Below are positions 63,501 through 64,000 of a stretch of DNA of 64,000 nucleotides, piece by piece. The number at the start of each line of letters is the position of its first letter. The stretch's first letter is position 1. This DNA is from an uncultured Lachnospiraceae bacterium (GTDB taxonomy: Bacteria; Bacillota; Clostridia; Lachnospirales; Lachnospiraceae), in assembly GCA_902800325.1 (NCBI GenBank), contig CADCDW010000001.1:16312-80311 (forward strand). Reading direction: 5' to 3'. A program made the translations under genes and the position numbers. The notes beneath the pieces are model-generated. The model made no database searches, was not told the origin of the DNA, and worked only from the letters and a program-made list of their open reading frames with translations.

Positions 63501-64000
63501 CTAATTCTCATAATTCACTATCTTTATTGGAACTTCTTTTAACCCAGTTTTTATTGCCGCTAGCCATCTATGATGTCCATTGACTATTTCATATCCCCCA
63601 CTAGAAAGTTTTTGAACTTCTATTGGTTCAGAAATTGTACATTTGTATTAATTTCTTTAATATATCTTGAAACAGCACTTTCATTTGGTCCAATTTGGGG
63701 ATTAGAAAACTCATCTAGGGGATTAGGATTTATATCACCAACTTTTGCAGTTTTCGTTCTTATTCGCTCCCACAAAGATGCCTTTACATACTTACTTCCC
63801 CCCTTTCCAACATTTTCACTTGACTTTCCATAGCTAGTCTTGCCAACATTTTCACTTGTATTTCCATAATTGTTCTTTCCACCATATTCTTCAGCTGCAA
63901 TCTCGTCTGGCTGTTTAGGTCTGCTATTTATTTTATTACCTAAATATCCAAATACACCATATGTCAGACCTATGTCAGTCGCAAAATCAACATCTTCCTT
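63501..64000 (-). pseudogene. Frameshifted C-terminus of a ParB-like polymorphic toxin (partial)
   Basis: On the minus strand from the window edge one frame reads KEDVDFATDIGLTYGVFGYL, then NYGNTSENVGK/SYGKSSENVGK repeats, then DEFSNPQIGPNESAVSRYIK before a stop near 63620. From about 63640 a second frame continues TISEPIEVQKLSSGGYEIVN, then GHHRWLAAIKTGLKEVPIKI, ending at 63501. The GHHR motif is that of ParB/Srx-like nuclease toxins. A single missing base near 63638-63642 would join the two frames. The N-terminal part lies outside the window. Confidence 0.7.

Noticed and set aside
1-64000. tRNA or rRNA genes, insertion sequences or an integrase
   Set aside because: No cloverleaf with CCA-type ends, rRNA core sequence, transposase or integrase was seen, although reading by eye can miss short RNA genes.

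Overview
The window looks like chromosomal DNA of a low-GC anaerobic Firmicute, most likely a Lachnospiraceae-type Clostridium relative. The basis is AT-rich sequence with strong AGGAGG-type ribosome binding sites, a FolB-FolK fusion, a SleB-type cell-wall hydrolase, Cna-B surface repeats and a Gram-positive type VII (ESX/Ess) secretion ATPase. The species cannot be named from sequence alone. Almost all genes lie on the minus strand; only a cysteine-containing unknown protein (14.3 kb), an XRE regulator (44.3 kb) and a YtxH-like protein (52.5 kb) are on the plus strand.

Layout: 0-2.2 kb, N-terminal part of a Cna-B-type surface adhesin. 2.5-8 kb, purine permease and the polyphosphate pair ppk1/ppx. 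8-12.8 kb, folate genes (folBK, folP, an HD protein, folC) and a polysaccharide deacetylase. 13-15.6 kb, small unknown proteins and a lipoprotein. 16-44.7 kb, the accessory heart of the window. 44.9-54.4 kb, housekeeping genes (YqeG-like phosphatase, uvrC, a membrane MutS-like ATPase, a GGDEF protein). 54.6-59.7 kb, cell-wall genes (SleB-like hydrolase, degenerate amidase, L,D-transpeptidase with repeats) plus DegV. 59.8-62.6 kb, a MoxR AAA/VWA pair. 62.6-64 kb, debris including a frameshifted ParB-like polymorphic-toxin C-terminus and a candidate immunity gene.

The 16-44.7 kb block appears to be a type VII secretion locus wired to Ser/Thr phosphorylation. It reads, in transcription order: serine protease-TM-FHA protein, PP2C phosphatase, Ser/Thr kinase, a membrane protein with repeated TT-x-L motifs, a 1999-residue anchored Ig-repeat protein, a second kinase-TM-TPR protein (a possible functional EssB), FHA-containing EssC, a LytTR regulator with a degenerate receiver, a small unknown protein, a YukD-like protein, five WXG100-type proteins from their own promoter, possible cargo or accessory proteins and a DUF4176 protein. 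A PPP-family phosphatase and a PARG-macrodomain/SGNH/pseudokinase triple fusion close the block. EsaA, EssA and canonical EssB were not recognised. A divergent XRE regulator sits beside palindromic TACTATAGTA sites that overlap the inferred promoters of both the regulator and the secretion locus.

All domain names are from motif recognition by eye. No database search or structure prediction was run. Promoters and operators are pattern matches only.
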